In this document: piece after piece, positions 3,505 through 6,843 of the stretch | How positions within the stretch are numbered: position 1 is the stretch's first letter | Layout of the letters: every line of letters starts with the position of its first letter | NCBI GenBank assembly: GCA_050247895.1 | Contig: JBFWTJ010000213.1 | Span: 1 to 6,843, forward strand | DNA: 6,843 bases | Source: CAVPEW01 sp050247895 | Lineage (GTDB): Bacteria; Actinomycetota; Acidimicrobiia; Acidimicrobiales; VFJN01 | Direction of reading: 5' to 3' | The notes under the pieces: model-generated | The model's database searches: none | Seen by the model: the letters and a program-made list of their open reading frames with translations, nothing else | Told to the model about the DNA's origin: nothing | Position numbers and translations under genes: made by a program

Positions 3505-5841
3505 ATGGCGATCAACCTCGGGGCCGCGTACGTCGACATCGTCCCCTCCACCGGGAACCTGGCCCGCCAGATCCGCTCAGCGGTGGAGAGGCCGCTCCAG
3601 CAGGCGGGTTCCTCCGCGGGGTCGGGGTTCGCGTCGGGGTTCACCTCGGCCATCGGGTCGATGGTCCGTTCCACTGCGTCGGCGATCACGTCCGGGCTCA
3701 CCGCTGCCGGTCAGGCGGCGATGCGGGGGATCGAAGCCGCCGCGGTCGCGTCCGGTGCGGTCATCGCGACGTCGCTGTTTCGGGGCTGGGATCGGCTCAC
3801 CACGATCCAGGACGCCACAGCGGCGCTGACGATCAGCATGGGCTCCGCAGCCGGCGCGGCCGCGCTGCTGGACCGGGTCCTCGGGGTCGTCACCGGCACA
3901 CCGTTCAACCTCGACCAGTTCGCGGCCGCGGCCCAACGGCTCGTCGGGTTCGGCGTCGACGCCGAGAAGGTCCCCAACTACCTCACTGCCATCGGCGAGG
4001 CCGCCGCCACTCAGGGCAAGCGGGCCAACGAGTTCGCCGACCGGCTGGCCACCGTGTTCGGACAGATCGCCGCGTCCGGCCAGGTGCAGCTCATCGACGT
4101 CTGGCGGATCTCCGACGCCGGCGTGAACGCTCTCGCGATCCTCGCCAACGCCTTCGGGGTGACCCGCGAGGAGATGAAGGACATGATCTCGGCCGGCGCC
4201 GTGCCGGCCGAGCGTGCCCTCGACGCGCTCGCCCAGGGGATCCTCCAAGGGTCCAACGGTCCGGCCGGAGCGACCGTCGCCCTCGCGGGGACGATGGAAG
4301 CGTTGCGCGACCAGCTCTCCGGTTCCGCCGGTGGGCTGGGCGCCGCGATGGCACGGTTCGGTGCGTCGATCCTGACCCCCTTCGCGGCCACGATGACCTC
4401 GGCCTTCCGGGCTTCGGCCGAGGCCCTCGACCTGGTCGGCGGGGCGATCTCCGACAAGCTCTCCACCGCGGTGGACTCCCCGGGGTTCCAGCGGTTCGCC
4501 GAATGGGTCCGCGAGACGCCGGATCAGCTCGCACGGCTCCTTCCTCGGTTGCAGGAGATGGGCCCCGCGCTGGTGCCGATCGGCGCTGCGCTCGCGGCGA
4601 TGTCCTTCCGTGGCCTCGCAACCGTCCTCGGCCCGTTCGGTGCGGTCATCCCGACGATCTCCCCGATCTTCGCCGCGTTCGCCGGTTGGGTCGCAACCAA
4701 CGACGAGCTGCGCACCGCGTTCATCGGGCTGGGACGGTCGCTCAGCGAAGCCGCTGGCAGGATCTCCCGAGCCTTCCAACCCATCGCTGAGCGGGTGATC
4801 CCCGTACTGGCTGACGGTCTCGGACAGTTCGTCAACTTCCTTGCCGATCGGGCCGTCCCTGCTTTGGCAGGCTTCGTCACCAACGGCCTCAATGCCTTGA
4901 CGGGTTGGTGGGACCGCAACGGCTCACCGCTGATGAGAGCGTTCAACGAGGAAGGTTTGGCCGGGGTCGTCGGCATGGTCGTGACCCGGATCCGTGACGC
5001 TCTCCCCGGGGTCATCGACGCGCTCGCCGCGATGGGCCAGGCCCTCATCGATTGGGTGCGCCCGCGGATCGGCCCGTTCCTCGGCCAGCTCGGTGAGTGG
5101 CTCATGGCCGGGCTCCACTGGCTCACCGACACCGGCCTGCCCATGCTTGGCGAAGGGATCAAGGTCCTGGTCCCCGCCCTGGTCGGCTGGATCACCAACG
5201 ACGCCATCCCCGGCATCGTCGCGGTGCTGCCCGACATCCTCGCCGCCATCGGGAGCTGGGCCGTCACCGACGCCATCCCCGCCCTGGCCGTGTTGGGCAA
5301 GGACATCATCGTGGCGCTCCTCAACGGGATCAAGGAGGCCCTCAAGGGCATCGGCGGCCTGCTCGTCGATGCCGGCAAGGACCTCGTCCAAGGGTTCATC
5401 GACGGCATCAAGTCCATGGCCGAAGAGCTCCAAGCCGCGGTGCACGGGACATTCGGGTTCAGCTTGGACATCCAGAAGTTCGCCCGCGAGATGAACCTCA
5501 TCGGCCGGGCCCGGGGCGGGCCGGTGACCGCCGGTGTGCCCTACCTCGTCGGCGAGCGGGGACCTGAGCTGTTCCTCCCCGCCATCTCCGGGATGATCCT
5601 GCCCAACCGCTTCCTCAACCAAGGATCCATCGTCTCGGGCCACCTCCAGCGCCAGCAACAGGCCCTCGCCGACCACGCCTCCACACTCGGATCCCGTGAC
5701 TTCTCGCTTCCCGAGTCCTCCGGGGGTGACACGGTGAACCTCAACGTCACCCAGTACCCGGGTGAGGATCAGGTCTCTGCCGGGATGCGGGCCTTGCGTT
5801 GGCACCGCCACACCCAGGTCGCGCTGGCCAACCGCGGATGA
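3505..5841 (+). CDS. Phage tail tape measure protein (778 aa)
   Basis: This sets tail length in siphophages and helps pass DNA into the cell. Residues 1-85 are Ala/Gly/Ser-rich (VDIVPSTGNLARQIRSAVER). Residues 90-245 match the tape measure domain TMP_3: FRGWDRLTTIQDATAAL, then VTGTPFNLDQFAAAAQRLVG, VQLIDVWRISDAGVNAL, and GVTREEMKDMISAGAVP. The centre is hydrophobic and helical (351-395, 540-610). It includes three copies of a 23-residue repeat starting WLTDTGLP (539), WITNDAIP (562) and WAVTDAIP (585). The end has the usual ARGGPVTAGVPYLVGERGPE (669-688), then LFLPAISGMILPN. By the general rule of about 1.5 angstrom per residue, the full protein would span a tail of the order of 100-120 nm. 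GGGAAGG (3491-3497) precedes the ATG. The gene appears intact. Confidence 0.93.
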   Translation: MAINLGAAYVDIVPSTGNLARQIRSAVERPLQQAGSSAGSGFASGFTSAIGSMVRSTASAITSGLTAAGQAAMRGIEAAAVASGAVIATSLFRGWDRLTTIQDATAALTISMGSAAGAAALLDRVLGVVTGTPFNLDQFAAAAQRLVGFGVDAEKVPNYLTAIGEAAATQGKRANEFADRLATVFGQIAASGQVQLIDVWRISDAGVNALAILANAFGVTREEMKDMISAGAVPAERALDALAQGILQGSNGPAGATVALAGTMEALRDQLSGSAGGLGAAMARFGASILTPFAATMTSAFRASAEALDLVGGAISDKLSTAVDSPGFQRFAEWVRETPDQLARLLPRLQEMGPALVPIGAALAAMSFRGLATVLGPFGAVIPTISPIFAAFAGWVATNDELRTAFIGLGRSLSEAAGRISRAFQPIAERVIPVLADGLGQFVNFLADRAVPALAGFVTNGLNALTGWWDRNGSPLMRAFNEEGLAGVVGMVVTRIRDALPGVIDALAAMGQALIDWVRPRIGPFLGQLGEWLMAGLHWLTDTGLPMLGEGIKVLVPALVGWITNDAIPGIVAVLPDILAAIGSWAVTDAIPALAVLGKDIIVALLNGIKEALKGIGGLLVDAGKDLVQGFIDGIKSMAEELQAAVHGTFGFSLDIQKFAREMNLIGRARGGPVTAGVPYLVGERGPELFLPAISGMILPNRFLNQGSIVSGHLQRQQQALADHASTLGSRDFSLPESSGGDTVNLNVTQYPGEDQVSAGMRALRWHRHTQVALANRG
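5119..5325 (+). repeat. Three tandem 23-residue repeats in the tape measure protein
   Basis: Residues 539-607 fall into three 23-residue units, each opening with W, then a short T/D/N segment, then [IL]P, followed by a hydrophobic helix: WLTDTGLP, WITNDAIP, WAVTDAIP. The spacing between tryptophans is exactly 23 (69 bases). A weaker unit may start at W517 (WVRPRIGP, spacing 22). The DNA copies are diverged, so these are old repeats kept at protein level. Confidence 0.6.
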
Positions 5842-5856
5842 CCGTCACCTCTCATC

Positions 5857-5863
5857 GAAAGGA
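5857..5863 (+). promoter_or_regulatory. Ribosome binding site that decides the 5868 start
   Basis: GAAAGGA lies four bases ahead of the ATG at 5868. The alternative ATG at 5838 overlaps the tape measure stop as ATGA, like other junctions here, but has no purine-rich site ahead of it. I therefore place the start at 5868, with 5838 (ten more residues, MTVTSHRKEP) as the alternative. Confidence 0.6.
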
Positions 5864-5867
5864 ACCC

Positions 5868-6515
5868 ATGTCGACCCTCACCGAGCAGCGGCACCTCACC
5901 GACCTCGAGCAGCGCATCCTCGCCGGCGACACCACCATCACCCCGACCCAGCTCGCCGAGGCTCGCCAGGCCGCCGAGCACGCCGCGCTCGTCGCTGAGG
6001 CCCGCAGGCGGGCCAGCGACCAGGCCGAGGCAGACCAACTCGAGCGCCAACGCCAGCGGTGGCGGACCACCACCAACAAGACCCGCACCGACGCCCTCAC
6101 CATCGGTCAGGCCGCCTACAGCACCGCGGTCAACGCGTTCGCTGAACTCGTCCGTGCCGTCCAGCACTACAACGACACCGTCGCCGCGGCCCGCATCGAA
6201 GCTGCCAAGGTCGGCCTCACCGACGAAGCCCCCGAGGCCATCACCATCGCCGACATCACCGGAGCGGCCCTGGATGAAGCCAAGGGCCAGCCGACGCTGA
6301 ACCGGCGGACCGTGGTCCGCCGCGACGGGGGGCAGTGGACGGCCATCCCCGCGACGCTCAAGCGTCACCTGTTCCACAGCGACGACCACGTGGCCAAGGT
6401 CAACCAGGCCCTCACCGAAGATGCACAGCGTCAAGCCGAACGTTCCCGGGCCAACGAACAGCAACGCCACGCCGAACGCGCCGTGGCATCCCCCACCCAC
6501 CACCGGAGGCGCTGA
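5868..6515 (+). CDS. Uncharacterised charged helical protein after the tape measure gene (215 aa)
   Basis: I do not recognise the family by name. The protein is mostly helical and charged. Residues 10-20 read LTDLEQRILAG. Residues 27-66 are a long Ala/Glu/Arg helix with coiled-coil character (LAEARQAAEHAALVAEARRR). Residues 74-113 are a second helix (AYSTAVNAFAELVRAVQHYN). A short beta-like middle follows, with RRTVVRRDGGQWTAIP (147-162). Residues 181-208 are Gln/Arg/Glu-rich. The tail THHRRR is basic. There is no signal peptide or membrane segment. Position directly after the tape measure gene is where distal tail or minor tail genes normally sit, but it does not look like a distal tail protein; a tail-assembly or scaffold-like role is only a guess. 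The C to G ratio is high here, unlike the genes before 3200. Confidence 0.72.
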   Translation: MSTLTEQRHLTDLEQRILAGDTTITPTQLAEARQAAEHAALVAEARRRASDQAEADQLERQRQRWRTTTNKTRTDALTIGQAAYSTAVNAFAELVRAVQHYNDTVAAARIEAAKVGLTDEAPEAITIADITGAALDEAKGQPTLNRRTVVRRDGGQWTAIPATLKRHLFHSDDHVAKVNQALTEDAQRQAERSRANEQQRHAERAVASPTHHRRR

Positions 6516-6517
6516 TC

Positions 6518-6775
6518 ATGAGCGACCGACCACGCTCCACCCTGACCACCGCGACCCAGGCGCCGTTCACCACCCGCAAGGAAGATCTCCTCGCCGCCAT
6601 GCTCGGCCAGCACACCGAACATCCCCTGGGGCCCCTCGCGCAAGCCCTGGCCGGCACTGACGCACCCCGGTTCGGCCCACCCCAGCGCCGTTCCACCCTC
6701 CGTCGCTACAACGACGATGACGACCTCGCCGCACACGCAGCGATCATCGAAGCCACCGACAACGGCCGATGGTGA
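6518..6775 (+). CDS. Uncharacterised 85-aa protein, last gene in view
   Basis: CGGAGG (6504-6509) stands eight bases ahead of the ATG at 6518, two bases after the stop of the previous gene, so it belongs to the same unit. The product has a Thr-rich start (STLTTATQAPFTTRKEDLLAAML, 7-29), a Pro/Gly-rich middle, and a short acidic stretch RRYNDDDDLAAHAAIIEA (62-79), ending NGRW. I recognise no domain. The frame stays open upstream of 6518, but that part overlaps the 215-aa gene and reads as a shadow. The helix around KEDLLAAMLGQ and the acidic end suggest a small adaptor-like or disordered protein; nothing firmer can be said. Confidence 0.6.
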   Translation: MSDRPRSTLTTATQAPFTTRKEDLLAAMLGQHTEHPLGPLAQALAGTDAPRFGPPQRRSTLRRYNDDDDLAAHAAIIEATDNGRW

Positions 6776-6843
6776 CCCGCACCAGCTGAGACCCGTCCAG
6801 ACCACGAACCCCGGCCCCCAACGGCGAACCGCCACCATCCGAT
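6776..6843. other. Short terminal stretch without a supported feature
   Basis: A GTG overlapping the last stop (6772) opens only a five-codon frame. There is no ATG, no clear ribosome binding site and no terminator-like hairpin with a T tract, so the operon may continue beyond the window or may end here. Confidence 0.4.

Noticed and set aside
3577..4779. 400-aa open frame on the minus strand inside the tape measure gene
   Set aside because: It is Gly/Asp/Arg-rich shadow sequence. The + strand protein has strong tape measure motifs over the same bases.
3426..4790. Long + strand frame, -1 relative to the tail chaperone gene, as a possible frameshift extension
   Set aside because: The frame runs 1.3 kb inside the tape measure gene, is extremely Arg/Gly-rich, and has no fold. 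Real T extensions are short. No clear XXXYYYZ slippery heptamer is present at the end of the chaperone gene.
4524..5811. Two further long minus-strand frames under the tape measure gene
   Set aside because: They show no recognisable motifs or ribosome binding site, and they follow from codon bias of the + strand gene.

Overview
The window is a GC-rich stretch of actinobacterial mobile-element or prophage DNA. The evidence is very high G+C, frequent GTG and TTG starts, strong Shine-Dalgarno sites, and small-protein families I know from actinobacterial prophages and integrated elements. I would place it in Actinomycetota and no lower. All supported genes lie on the + strand and read as one compact transcription unit of about 12 genes. 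From position 122 to 5841 there is almost no space between them; most junctions are TAATG, TGATG, ATGA or GTGA overlaps, so translation is probably coupled.

Bases 1-121 are a leader with no convincing gene or promoter. The first half (122-3208) looks like a replication and regulatory module. It has an 84-aa basic helical protein, a 95-aa protein with a CxxC knuckle, a RecA-fold (AAA_25/RepA-like) ATPase, two tiny Zn-knuckle proteins (64 and 49 aa), a stand-alone DnaB N-terminal-domain protein, a SWIM zinc-finger protein, a palindrome-dense stretch of about 110 bases that could encode a 39-aa peptide, and an excisionase-like helix-turn-helix protein.

The second half (3205-6775) is a siphophage-type tail module: a tail assembly chaperone-like protein, a 778-aa tape measure protein, then two proteins I do not recognise (215 aa, charged and helical; 85 aa). 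The last 68 bases hold nothing I can support.

Three observations stand out. First, the ATPase gene carries near-duplicate long inverted repeats inside both coding ends, in the same frame, so that nearly the same peptide (VPTPxGEERGTR) appears at both termini. A third inverted repeat ends one base before the next start codon. All are built from paired GTTCC units and could be protein-binding iterons or inserted palindromic elements. Second, a DnaB N-terminal domain without its helicase motor sits in the same operon as a separate RecA-fold ATPase, which suggests a split helicase or a helicase-loader system. Third, the replication module runs straight into tail genes by a 4-base overlap. No terminase, portal, capsid or major tail protein gene lies between them, and base-composition skew appears to change near the same point. 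This could be a deleted prophage, a mosaic junction, or an unusual element that carries tail genes in its replication operon.
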